7,184 bases of DNA from Acidobacteriaceae bacterium (GTDB taxonomy: Bacteria; Acidobacteriota; Terriglobia; Terriglobales; Acidobacteriaceae): NCBI GenBank assembly GCA_003140705.1, contig PLKU01000267.1, forward strand, positions 193 to 7,376, written 5' to 3'. The translations under genes were made by a program, and so were the position numbers. The number at the start of each line of letters is the position of its first letter. The first letter of the stretch is position 1. The notes below the pieces were generated by a model, which was given only the letters and a program-made list of their open reading frames with translations, was not told the DNA's origin and did no database searches. Positions 1 through 5,607 of this stretch are shown here, piece by piece.

Positions 1-346
1 CGCCTGCCGTCCCGCTTAATGTGGGAGCCGGGAGGACCCAGGGCACGGTTGCCCGGATGCGGTGCCAGCGGCAGGCAAAGTAATGGCCGAATTCGTGAAT
101 GAGCAGGATGCCGAGCAGCGATGCCGAGAAGGCCCAGCCGATCTTGAAGAACTCAGGATGTTCGACAAGCCAACCCCAGGGCCACAGGTCGCTGTCGCGG
201 ACAACCGGCGGCAAGCCTTCAAGAAAGTTCTGCATGAACCGAGCGCCGTTCGCGGTTGTTGTGACCACGCTTGCCGCGAGCAAGAGCAAAGGCAGGCCAT
301 ACTCCCGGAAGTTTGAGCGCACCGAAATCCTCTTGAGTTCGCCCAT
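1..346 (-). CDS. M50 (site-2 protease family) membrane metalloprotease, partial, C-terminus beyond left edge
   Basis: This frame is open from an ATG at 344-346 to the window edge, giving 115 visible residues with no stop. Visible: a short basic N-terminus (MGELKRISVR), a hydrophobic segment at about residues 17-34, and a second at about 68-90 containing HEFGH (residues 84-88), the zinc-binding HExxH motif, continuing as YFACRWHRIR and a proline-rich stretch ending PAPTLSGTAG. An HExxH inside a membrane helix followed by this kind of PxP segment is typical of M50 intramembrane zinc proteases, which cut membrane-bound substrates such as anti-sigma factors. The third zinc ligand (usually in an NPDG-type motif) would lie off the window. 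No strong Shine-Dalgarno precedes the ATG. Reading the frame further upstream gives an arginine-rich, non-protein-like sequence without another good start. It lies 215 bases downstream of the HU gene on the same strand. The substrate is unknown. Confidence 0.85.
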   Translation of the reverse strand, partial: MGELKRISVRSNFREYGLPLLLLAASVVTTTANGARFMQNFLEGLPPVVRDSDLWPWGWLVEHPEFFKIGWAFSASLLGILLIHEFGHYFACRWHRIRATVPWVLPAPTLSGTAG

Positions 347-561
347 TTTCAACTTTGCTGGAATGGGAGTGCTGGAATGTGGCAGGAATCGAGCTGGATT
401 CTCGCCGACATTCTCCTGTGGGTGCCTAGGCGACCACGTGAATTTTCGCCATCTCGAGCGGGCGCGGATCCAGCTTTCGCCGCGAGTGCGCCGATCGAGA
501 CGCGGTGATGAGCTCCCAAGGAGACGTCGAGCAATGCATTGGACCGAAAGCAGAAATTCCC
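347..561. other. Intergenic spacer between HU and the M50 gene, with an iterated GCTGGAATG-like word
   Basis: No coding region is supported here. The spacer follows the HU stop and precedes the protease start, so it should hold any promoter for the protease and any HU terminator, but I see no hairpin with a T tract in the minus-strand direction. GCTGGAATG occurs at 357-365 and 371-379, with weaker versions at 382-390 (GCAGGAATC) and 393-400 (GCTGGATT). This puts an ATTCCAGC-like word just upstream of the protease start on the minus strand. Its meaning is unclear. Confidence 0.5.
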
Positions 562-852
562 TTAAGCCTTGGGCGTTCCGCCGGTCTCAAGCGTGTGCAG
601 CTCTTTGCCTGGCTTAAAGCGGACGGCCTTGCCCGGGGTGATGCTCACCTCGGTGCCAGTCCGTGGGTTGCGGCCAATGCCGGTTTTGCGGGCGCGGACG
701 CTGAATACGCCAAATCCGCGCAGCTCAATGCGCTCACCGGCGGTAAGAGCCTGTTTCAGGCCCTCGAATACCGTATCCACCGCGGCTTCTGCCTTGGTGC
801 GCGGCAGGCCTGTACGCTCGATTACATGATGGACGATGTCCTGCTTAATCAA
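562..852 (-). CDS. HU/IHF family histone-like DNA-binding protein
   Basis: A 96-residue protein spanning the whole HU/IHF fold. These small basic proteins act as dimers that bend DNA and organise the nucleoid. Visible: the N-terminal helical part (IKQDIVHHVIERTGLPRTKAE, split by the usual GL.R turn), the core RIELRGFGVFSVRARK at about 41-56, and the DNA-binding arm with GRNPRTG at 60-66, including Pro63, the expected intercalating proline, then ITPGKAVRFKPGKEL. A short tail (HTLETGGTPKA) follows. The only usable start is TTG at 850-852, because a stop occurs upstream in frame (874-876) and no ATG or GTG lies between. A GAGG eight bases upstream supports it. HU and an IHF subunit cannot be separated by sequence alone. 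It is transcribed away from dcd. Confidence 0.97.
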   Translation of the reverse strand: MIKQDIVHHVIERTGLPRTKAEAAVDTVFEGLKQALTAGERIELRGFGVFSVRARKTGIGRNPRTGTEVSITPGKAVRFKPGKELHTLETGGTPKA

Positions 853-860
853 TGGGGTAA

Positions 861-864
861 CCTC
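861..864 (-). promoter_or_regulatory. Ribosome binding site deciding the TTG start of the HU gene
   Basis: On the minus strand GAGG lies eight bases before TTG 850-852. The frame upstream is closed by a stop at 874-876, so this site and the TTG fit each other and no other start is available. Confidence 0.65.
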
Positions 865-1021
865 GCTGGCAAGTTAGACTGTACTACGCCTTATGGAGAA
901 GATGCTACAGGTTTTAATCTCAATTTGGAACAATCGAAATCGCGCCGAGGGGTTTTCTCATAACGAATGCTCGGTAACAGCCAAGGCGCGAGTTGCCCGA
1001 TTGCGTAGATGTGGCCCTTAA

Positions 1022-1031
1022 CAAACGTTTG
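1022..1031. repeat. 10-bp perfect palindrome CAAACGTTTG in the HU/dcd divergent spacer
   Basis: The bases read the same on both strands. The site is about 55-65 bases upstream of the proposed dcd -35 box and about 170 bases upstream of the HU start, so it could be an operator for a dimeric regulator. A 10-base palindrome also arises by chance fairly often. The role is inferred from position only. Confidence 0.3.
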
Positions 1032-1086
1032 CAACCAGATATGACAGGCTATGTTCGGCAAAACCGCTAAATTCGGGTTCGGCCCA

Positions 1087-1115
1087 TTGTCAATAAGGGT
1101 TGGGTTTCGTACTAT
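1087..1115 (+). promoter_or_regulatory. Candidate sigma-70-type promoter of dcd
   Basis: TTGTCA (1087-1092, five of six consensus -35 bases) is separated by 17 bases from TACTAT (1110-1115, four of six -10 bases). The predicted start near 1122 would give a leader of about 70 bases before the dcd ATG. This is a consensus match only; acidobacterial promoters are not well defined here. Confidence 0.4.
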
Positions 1116-1192
1116 GAATTATTCTAGCTTGAGCCTATAAACAAGCAGGTTAAATACCCGGATTGGAAAGCGATCTCCGGAACGGGAGAAGC

Positions 1193-1747
1193 ATGTCGAT
1201 TCAGAGTGACCGTTGGATTCGCGAACAGGCCACCAAACACCGCATGATTGAGCCATTCAGCGAAAAGCAAGTGGCCAGTGGAGTAATTTCATACGGGCTT
1301 TCCTCGTATGGATATGACCTTCGCGTCTCCGATGAATTCAAAATTTTTACCAATGTAAACAGCGCTATCATCGATCCCAAGGCCTTTGATGAGCGGTCAT
1401 TTGTTTCCGTTCAGGCGGATTCCGTGATTGTTCCCCCCAATTCGTTTGCGTTGGCCAGATCCATCGAATACTTTCGAATTCCCAGGGATGTACTGACGAT
1501 CTGCGTTGGAAAGTCTACCTATGCGCGTTGCGGAATCATTGTGAACGTGACGCCATTCGAGCCGGAGTGGGAGGGATTCGTAACACTCGAAATCTCAAAT
1601 ACCACCCCGTTACCGGCCAAAGTATACGCCAACGAAGGGCTGTGCCAAATCCTGTTTTTCCGCTCCGACGAAGCGTGCGAGGTTAGTTATGCCGATCGCA
1701 AGGGCAAGTATCAGAATCAGCAGGGCATTGTGCTTCCCAAGCTTTAA
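1193..1747 (+). CDS. dcd: dCTP deaminase
   Basis: Deaminates dCTP to dUTP in the cytosol, feeding dUTPase and thymidylate synthase to make dTMP. The 184-residue protein has the usual length of the trimeric Dcd family. Visible landmarks: [14 protein letters not shown] (32-45), [20 protein letters not shown] (81-100), GKSTYARCG (106-114) carrying the conserved Ser108 and Arg112, [14 protein letters not shown] (123-136) carrying the catalytic Glu133, and the C-terminal [13 protein letters not shown] segment that closes over the nucleotide. ATG at 1193 is preferred over an upstream in-frame TTG at 1163 because GGGAGA lies just before it (1184-1189, close spacing) and the family begins at MSI-like residues. 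The nucleotide composition (sampled lines near 50% GC) is lower than in the lpxD region. It appears monocistronic. A bifunctional dCTP deaminase/dUTPase is less likely from the motif pattern but not excluded. Confidence 0.98.
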   Translation: MSIQSDRWIREQATKHRMIEPFSEKQVASGVISYGLSSYGYDLRVSDEFKIFTNVNSAIIDPKAFDERSFVSVQADSVIVPPNSFALARSIEYFRIPRDVLTICVGKSTYARCGIIVNVTPFEPEWEGFVTLEISNTTPLPAKVYANEGLCQILFFRSDEACEVSYADRKGKYQNQQGIVLPKL

Positions 1748-2011
1748 GTGCAGCGGGAAAACCTCTGATTGGGGCGGGTGATGGAGGCCGTTTTGAGTGA
1801 GGCGATGGGTGCCTTGAGCCATTCATGACCGCGCCTGGCCCAGCAGCAGATTCGACGATCCGTGCGTGCCTTGCATTCATTACCATCTAGAGTCGAAAGT
1901 CCGAGCCCATCTTTTAATGCACAACAACTTTTCAAAATCGAGAAACTGAGCAATATTGACCATATTTGGCCGAAATTATTCTGGCAGCCTGTCATGCAAG
2001 TAAAAAGCAGA

Positions 2012-2073
2012 TCTGGGGAAAGGGGTTCCCCGGGAGCATGTTTTCCTTGCGACCTGAGAACCCTTCTTTTTTT
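2012..2073 (+). ncRNA. Tandem structured element, copy A (terminator-like stem-loop with T tract)
   Basis: The sequence starts TCTGGGGAAAGG. The bases 2021-2028 (AGGGGTTC) pair with 2058-2065 (GAACCCTT, one G-U pair), closing a loop region and followed by C and seven T (2067-2073), as in an intrinsic terminator. A competing hairpin is possible: GGGGAA (2015-2020) with TTCCCC (2026-2031) around the loop AGGGG. A third option pairs GGAAA (2017-2021) with TTTCC (2042-2046) inside the large loop. Copy B aligns over 54 bases without gaps (39 identical). A weak promoter-like pair, TTGACC (1956-1961) and TATTCT (1977-1982, 15-base spacing), lies upstream and would give an RNA of about 85 bases. It could be a small RNA, an attenuator, a distant dcd terminator, or a dispersed repeat. 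Confidence 0.45.
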
Positions 2074-2224
2074 GCCTCCCCATTGGACGGGGCGGCTGCG
2101 TGCGGCTTGTGGCGGCCATCTATTGACCAACTAGTAAATCTTCCTGGCTACTTAGAGCCCGAGTCCTTTTGCACTCTTGCCGAAGTAGTCGAATTCCTCC
2201 AGACTGATAGTGAAACAACGCAAC

Positions 2225-2284
2225 TCTGGGGAAAGGAGTTCCCGGTCAGCTTGTTTTCCAAGATGTTTGGGAACTCCTCTTTTT
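2225..2284 (+). ncRNA. Tandem structured element, copy B (terminator-like stem-loop with T tract)
   Basis: The same TCTGGGGAAAGG opening as copy A. AGGAGTTCCC (2234-2243) pairs perfectly over 10 bp with GGGAACTCCT (2269-2278) around a 25-base interior (2244-2268), the same length as in copy A, followed by C and TTTTT (2280-2284) and a second run of six T at 2288-2293. The pair G2024-C2062 in copy A is A2237-T2275 here, a compensatory change, and another pair goes from G-U to G-C. The competing hairpin GGGAA (2229-2233) with TTCCC (2239-2243) is kept, as is TGTTTTCC in the loop (2252-2259). No convincing promoter was found directly upstream. It lies about 320 bases before the SYLF gene. Confidence 0.45.
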
Positions 2285-2362
2285 CGCTTTTTTGTGTATC
2301 GCCGAGTAAACGGTTCTGCGCTTCAACCATTTAGCCCTCCTCTAAGGTCCGTTGACGCATCA

Positions 2363-2397
2363 CAGAATCCAGAGCGGCCCACCCGCTCTGGATTCTG
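2363..2397. repeat. Perfect 15-bp inverted repeat with 5-base loop
   Basis: CAGAATCCAGAGCGG (2363-2377) is followed by the loop CCCAC and then CCGCTCTGGATTCTG (2383-2397), an exact reverse complement. As RNA it would be a very stable hairpin. No T tract follows directly (the next bases are CGCGTTCCG), and on the other strand there is none either, so a classical intrinsic terminator is not clear. It sits about 208 bases before the SYLF start, after the second tandem element. Confidence 0.75.
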
Positions 2398-2441
2398 CGC
2401 GTTCCGACTAAGTTTTGGCGGCGAGTCCTCCCGCAGGACGC

Positions 2442-2471
2442 CAGGATGTTGTAGCCTGTTTCAGGATGTTG
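2442..2471 (+). repeat. Direct repeat CAGGATGTTG, two copies 20 bases apart
   Basis: CAGGATGTTG occurs at 2442-2451 and 2462-2471, a 20-base centre-to-centre spacing, close to two helical turns. The position, about 135-160 bases before the SYLF start, would suit a regulator binding the same DNA face, but two copies are weak evidence. Confidence 0.3.
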
Positions 2472-2604
2472 CCCAATTGCGGACTCATTGGCCAACTCAA
2501 AGGTTTCGCACCTGCCCAATATCGGGGGCCCTCGAAAGCGCCCGGTCAAATTCTGACTCAACCCTTCGCGCGGCTATCGGCGGCGGAGCGGAAAGGACAC
2601 GGAC

Positions 2605-3297
2605 ATGAAGAAGACCATTGCTTCCATTTGCCTCTGTTTCATCCTCCCATGCACTGCATTTGCAGCCTCGACGAGAGAGGACTTGCAAGCACGCGTCGAT
2701 CAGGCCAAGATCGTCCTCGACCAGATCATGGCCGCAAACGACAGCACCGTCCCCATGAATATTCTGGAGCAGGCTACCTGCGTAGCCGTAGTTCCCGGAA
2801 TGCTCAAGGGCGCATTCCTGGTGGGTGCGCAGTATGGCCAGGGTGTGGTTACCTGCCGCACCGGCCACGGCTGGAGCGCGCCGGTCTTCATTCGCATGGC
2901 GGGCGGATCTTTTGGTTTTCAAATAGGCGGCCAGGCAACAGACCTGATCCTGATTGCGGTCAATGACCGCGGCTTCCAGGACCTGTTGAAAAGTAAATTC
3001 AAGATCGGCGGCGATGCTTCCGCAGCAGCCGGTCCGGTTGGGCGCAGTGGCCAGGCGGCCACCGACTGGAAGATGAATGCCGAACTGCTCAGCTACTCAC
3101 GCGCCAAAGGCCTGTTTGCAGGCATTGATCTGGACGGCACCAGCGTGAGTCAGAACTCCGATGACACTGAGCTCTACTACGGGGCACCGCACAGATTTGA
3201 GGAAATCCTCAAAGGCAGCGTCGACGTCCCGCCTGGCGCAGTTTCATTTGTCCGCACGGTGGCTCAATACTTCGTCAAGGCCAAATACGACAAGTAG
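2605..3297 (+). CDS. Exported SYLF/YSC84-domain protein
   Basis: A 230-residue protein with a clear Sec signal peptide: MKKT, a hydrophobic core and an AFA-A type cleavage region near residue 20. The rest matches the SYLF (YSC84) domain: an N-terminal helix (REDLQARVDQAKIVLDQIM), VAVVPGMLKGAFLVGAQYGQGVV (61-82), SFGFQIGGQATDLILIAVND (102-121), the central GGDASAAAGPVGRSGQAATDW (135-155) and the hallmark LLSYSRAKGLFAGIDLDGTSV (161-181), then DDTELYYG (186-193). SYLF domains bind phosphoinositides and actin in eukaryotes; in bacteria the role is not settled, and an envelope or lipid-binding function is inferred. Cys59 and Cys84 could form a disulfide after export. ATG 2605 has AAGGA (2593-2597) seven bases upstream. 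It precedes two lipid A genes on the same strand, 116 bases before the next one. Confidence 0.93.
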   Translation: MKKTIASICLCFILPCTAFAASTREDLQARVDQAKIVLDQIMAANDSTVPMNILEQATCVAVVPGMLKGAFLVGAQYGQGVVTCRTGHGWSAPVFIRMAGGSFGFQIGGQATDLILIAVNDRGFQDLLKSKFKIGGDASAAAGPVGRSGQAATDWKMNAELLSYSRAKGLFAGIDLDGTSVSQNSDDTELYYGAPHRFEEILKGSVDVPPGAVSFVRTVAQYFVKAKYDK

Positions 3298-3413
3298 CGG
3301 GAACCGGAAGCCAAAACCGTAGGCTCAGGCAGACTTTCAGAGCCCGCTGGGACACGAACAGTGACGGCAGGCGGCCCGCATCGAAGGTCTAAACTTAATC
3401 TTTGCCTTCAACC
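3298..3413. other. Short spacer between the SYLF gene and the acyltransferase
   Basis: 116 bases. GGCTC (3322-3326) and GAGCC (3340-3344) could form a weak stem, but without a T tract, so I do not call a terminator. GAAGG at 3383-3387 is too far from the ATG at 3414 to be a good ribosome binding site. Confidence 0.4.
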
Positions 3414-4313
3414 ATGCCAAAGACCCTCGAGTATTGGCTTGTCGTTGCAGCGGCCCGCACCTTGGGCCGCATGCCTCGCGGCTTGGCGCGTCTGCTGGCC
3501 GGGATGATTGCCTTTGCCGTCTATAGGGCATTTGGCCGCCTTAGGCGCGTCGGCACGCGGAACTTGGAGTTGGCCCTCCCAGTGCTGACGGCCAATGAGC
3601 GGACTGGCATCCTTCGCGGCGTTTATGTCCATTTGGGCTGGCAACTGGTCGAATTCTGCCGTATGACGCGCTACACCGCGGAGAATACCGCTGGATGGAT
3701 TCGCACCGAGGGCTTGGACGACTATTTGGCAGCGCAAGCTCGCGGAAAGGGCGTTTTGGTGGTGACCGGCCACCTGGGCGCATGGGAACTTTCCAGCTTC
3801 TACCATTCGCTGATGGGTCATCCGATGGGGATGGTGATTCGCCGGCTCGATAACCGGCGTCTCGACGACTTTGTGAATGGAATCCGGTGCCTGCATGGCA
3901 ACCAGGTGATTCACAAAGACGATTTTGGGCGCGGCTTACTGCTGGCGATGCATTCAGGGCAGACGGTCGGGATTTTGATGGACACGAACATGACCCCGCC
4001 GCAGGGCTCGTTTGTGAAGTTCTTCGGCCTGGACGCATGTACTGCCACTGGGCTGGCCCACGTAGCACGCAAGACCGGCGCCGCCGTGTTGCCGGGGTTC
4101 ATGCTCTGGGAGCGGTCCGAGGGTCGATATGTCCTGCACTTCGGGCCGGAGATTCAAATTCCTCACACGGCCAACGCCTCGGCAGATATCCTCGCCGGTA
4201 CCCAACTCTGCACCCGCGCCATCGAATCGTGGATTCGGCGTTATCCTGACCAGTGGCTATGGATCCATCGTCGCTGGAAGACCAGGCCGGCAGTCGAGCC
4301 GGGGCTGTACTAG
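3414..4313 (+). CDS. LpxL/HtrB-type lysophospholipid (lipid A late) acyltransferase
   Basis: A 299-residue protein of the LpxL/LpxM (HtrB/MsbB) family, inner-membrane enzymes that move an acyl chain from acyl-ACP onto the lipid A precursor, forming secondary acyl chains. Visible: a hydrophobic N-terminal anchor (about 24-40), the HX4E catalytic motif as GHLGAWE with His120 and Glu125, IRRLDN (142-147), the GILMDTN...GSFVKFFGLDACTATGLAHVARKTGAAVLP block (186-227), and the family-typical end PDQWLWIHRRWKTRP. Length is close to that of E. coli LpxL (306). ATG 3414 is chosen; an in-frame TTG at 3402 would add four residues. Neither has a clear Shine-Dalgarno, so the start is the weakest part of the call. 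lpxD follows 134 bases downstream, supporting a lipid A role. Acyl chain and position cannot be told, and a related acyl-transfer substrate is possible. Confidence 0.92.
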   Translation: MPKTLEYWLVVAAARTLGRMPRGLARLLAGMIAFAVYRAFGRLRRVGTRNLELALPVLTANERTGILRGVYVHLGWQLVEFCRMTRYTAENTAGWIRTEGLDDYLAAQARGKGVLVVTGHLGAWELSSFYHSLMGHPMGMVIRRLDNRRLDDFVNGIRCLHGNQVIHKDDFGRGLLLAMHSGQTVGILMDTNMTPPQGSFVKFFGLDACTATGLAHVARKTGAAVLPGFMLWERSEGRYVLHFGPEIQIPHTANASADILAGTQLCTRAIESWIRRYPDQWLWIHRRWKTRPAVEPGLY

Positions 4314-4447
4314 AGTGGAACCACTGTACGCTTTGGAGTTTGTTCAGGGTTGCCGCTCGCTGACGGTCGCGTCAACACTTGGGGGAACTGGCTTCGTGTT
4401 ACGCCATCCCTGATTCCGCTGTAACCACGGTGCTTGAGGAGAGACAG
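4314..4447. other. Spacer upstream of lpxD
   Basis: 134 bases between the acyltransferase stop and lpxD. The lpxD frame is open back to about 4379, but the translated sequence there is not LpxD-like. I see no clear terminator, so the two genes could be co-transcribed; a separate lpxD promoter is also possible. Confidence 0.4.
4437..4441 (+). promoter_or_regulatory. lpxD: Strong ribosome binding site that fixes the lpxD start
   Basis: AGGAG lies six bases before ATG 4448. It excludes the longer in-frame start at 4379, which lacks such a site. Confidence 0.8.
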
Positions 4448-5497
4448 ATGAAGCTATGCGAACTGGTCGAAATCCTGGGCGGCAGATTCGTACAGGGAAG
4501 CTCCGAGACAGATCTGGTCGGTGTCAACACCGTTACGCTCGCTGGTCCCTCTGAGTTGGCCTTTGCCGAGGACGCAGCCTCCGTGACTGAAGCCCGGACC
4601 AGCAAGGCGGGGGCGATCGTTCTGCGCGCATCTTCGGGCGGCTTTCCGCAAAATATTGCCCTTATCGAGACAGCCCAACCTCGCCTCTGGTTCGCACGCG
4701 CAGGAAAACTACTCAGACCAGTGCCACCGGCAGAGGGAATCCATCCGATGGCGGCGATTGGCAATCATGTGGAATTTGGCAAGGATGTCACCGTAGGTCC
4801 AGGCGCTGTGGTGTGTGAATACGCATCCATTGGAAATGGAACGCGTATCGAAGCGGGCGCGGTCATTGGCCAGGGCGTTCACATCGGCGAGCAATGCCGC
4901 ATTTACCCGCGTGCAACGCTGTACGCCGGCACCACGCTTGGCAATCGTGTGGTCGTCCACGCTGGAGCGGTACTCGGGGCTGATGGGTTCGGGTACGTCC
5001 GCGACAACACTACGGGCGCGTATACGCAGTTTCCGCAGCAGGGAACGCTGGTGATCGAAGACGATGTGGAGATTGGCGCCAACTCAACGATCGACCGTGG
5101 TGCACTTGCCGAGACCCGTATTCGCCGAGGGACCAAGATCGACAATTTGATCCACGTCGGGCACAACTGCGATATCGGCGAGGACGTGATCCTGGTGGCG
5201 CTGACCGGCATCTCCGGCTCATCGACGGTCGGCAAAGGCGCGGTAATCGCCGGTCAGGTCGGTATCGGCGACCATGCGCACGTTGGACCGGGGGTGATCC
5301 TTGGTGGGCAGGCCGGGGTTTTGAGCGGCAAGACTGTGACCAACGATGGCCTGAAGCCGGGGACGGTCCTATGGGGCACGCCGGCAAGGCCTTTGAAGCA
5401 GGTGCTACGCGAGCAGGTTGTCGTGGCGCGGTTGGCAAAAGCTTCACGCAAATCGAAAGGACCAGAAGCGGGAGTTGGAACCAAGAAACAGGACTAG
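4448..5497 (+). CDS. lpxD: UDP-3-O-acylglucosamine N-acyltransferase
   Basis: The third step of lipid A synthesis: transfer of a 3-hydroxyacyl chain from acyl-ACP to the 2-amino group of UDP-3-O-acylglucosamine, in the cytosol. The protein has 349 residues (E. coli LpxD has 341). Domains in order: the N-terminal uridine-binding domain (about 1-95, MKLCELVEILGGRF and later IALIETAQPRLWFARA), then a left-handed beta-helix of hexapeptide repeats (about 98-300, such as VGPGAVV, IEAGAVIG, IGANSTIDRGA). GADGFGY (177-183) and NLIHVGHN (233-240), with the catalytic His239, are the family signatures. The C-terminus after TPARPL is lysine-rich (KASRKSKGPEAGVGTKKQD). Usual partners fabZ and lpxA are not adjacent; instead an LpxL-like gene lies upstream. 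Some organisms carry several lpxD paralogues, so this need not be the only one. Confidence 0.97.
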   Translation: MKLCELVEILGGRFVQGSSETDLVGVNTVTLAGPSELAFAEDAASVTEARTSKAGAIVLRASSGGFPQNIALIETAQPRLWFARAGKLLRPVPPAEGIHPMAAIGNHVEFGKDVTVGPGAVVCEYASIGNGTRIEAGAVIGQGVHIGEQCRIYPRATLYAGTTLGNRVVVHAGAVLGADGFGYVRDNTTGAYTQFPQQGTLVIEDDVEIGANSTIDRGALAETRIRRGTKIDNLIHVGHNCDIGEDVILVALTGISGSSTVGKGAVIAGQVGIGDHAHVGPGVILGGQAGVLSGKTVTNDGLKPGTVLWGTPARPLKQVLREQVVVARLAKASRKSKGPEAGVGTKKQD

Positions 5498-5607
5498 CGC
5501 CGATGGCGATTATTGTCGTGGGCGCCAGCAGCCCGGTCAGGTAAAACCTCCTAGGCCAGAACCCAGAGCCGGACTGACCACTGTTCACTGAACGGCGTCC
5601 ACTATTC
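5498..5607. other. Convergent spacer between lpxD and xseB
   Basis: 110 bases where two converging transcripts meet, so a bidirectional terminator would be expected. I see no strong stem followed by T or A tracts; only small symmetries such as GTTCACTGAAC (5582-5592). A 13-codon frame (5503-5544, MAIIVVGASSPVR) starts here but has no support as a gene. Confidence 0.4.

Larger units (their letters stand above)
853..1192. other. Divergent intergenic region between HU (-) and dcd (+)
   Basis: About 340 bases without a supported gene, more AT-rich than the coding regions to the right. It must carry the promoters of both divergent genes. A reasonable promoter for dcd is visible (1087-1115), and a perfect 10-base palindrome CAAACGTTTG lies at 1022-1031. 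On the minus strand the AT-rich stretch around 900-950 is the likely place for the HU promoter, but I could not pick a -35/-10 pair with confidence. Confidence 0.6.
1748..2604. other. Long 857-base spacer with structured elements and no supported protein gene
   Basis: Open frames here (for example 1862-2134, 1966-2334, 2210-2608 on +) overlap each other, lack ribosome binding sites and give low-complexity, non-family sequences, so I do not call them genes. The stretch 1748-1900 shows nothing clear. An AT-rich patch covers roughly 1910-1985 and includes CAATATTG (1951-1958). The elements that stand out are two related stem-loops with T tracts (2012-2073, 2225-2284), a perfect 15-bp inverted repeat (2363-2397), a small GTCCT/AGGAC hairpin (2425-2439) and a 10-base direct repeat (2442, 2462). 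The promoter for the SYLF gene should lie in the last part but was not identified. Confidence 0.6.

Noticed and set aside
1744..2130. 128-codon minus-strand frame in the spacer after dcd
   Set aside because: Unstructured composition, no recognisable domain, no start signal, and it overlaps the end of dcd and the structured element.
2363..2397. Inverted repeat as a classical intrinsic terminator or insertion sequence end
   Set aside because: No T tract directly after the stem on either strand, and no transposase or matching terminal repeat elsewhere in the window.
2210..2608. 132-codon plus-strand frame covering copy B, the inverted repeat and the SYLF start
   Set aside because: It overlaps clear hairpins and the start of the SYLF gene, has no ribosome binding site, and its translation is rich in R and S with no family features.
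2605..2670. Lipoprotein signal (Cys16) in the SYLF protein
   Set aside because: The residue before the Cys is Pro (ILPC), which does not fit a lipobox; an ordinary signal peptidase I site after AFA fits better.
3408..4068. Long minus-strand frames (168 and 175 codons) opposite the acyltransferase
   Set aside because: Antisense shadows of a GC-rich gene whose plus-strand product carries the complete family motifs.
5503..5544. 13-codon frame MAIIVVGASSPVR between lpxD and xseB
   Set aside because: It looks like the start of a nucleotide-binding protein but stops at once, has no ribosome binding site, and nothing recognisable follows in other frames.
5010..5588. 192-codon minus-strand frame opposite lpxD
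   Set aside because: R-, P- and S-rich antisense shadow of the hexapeptide-repeat region, with no family features.
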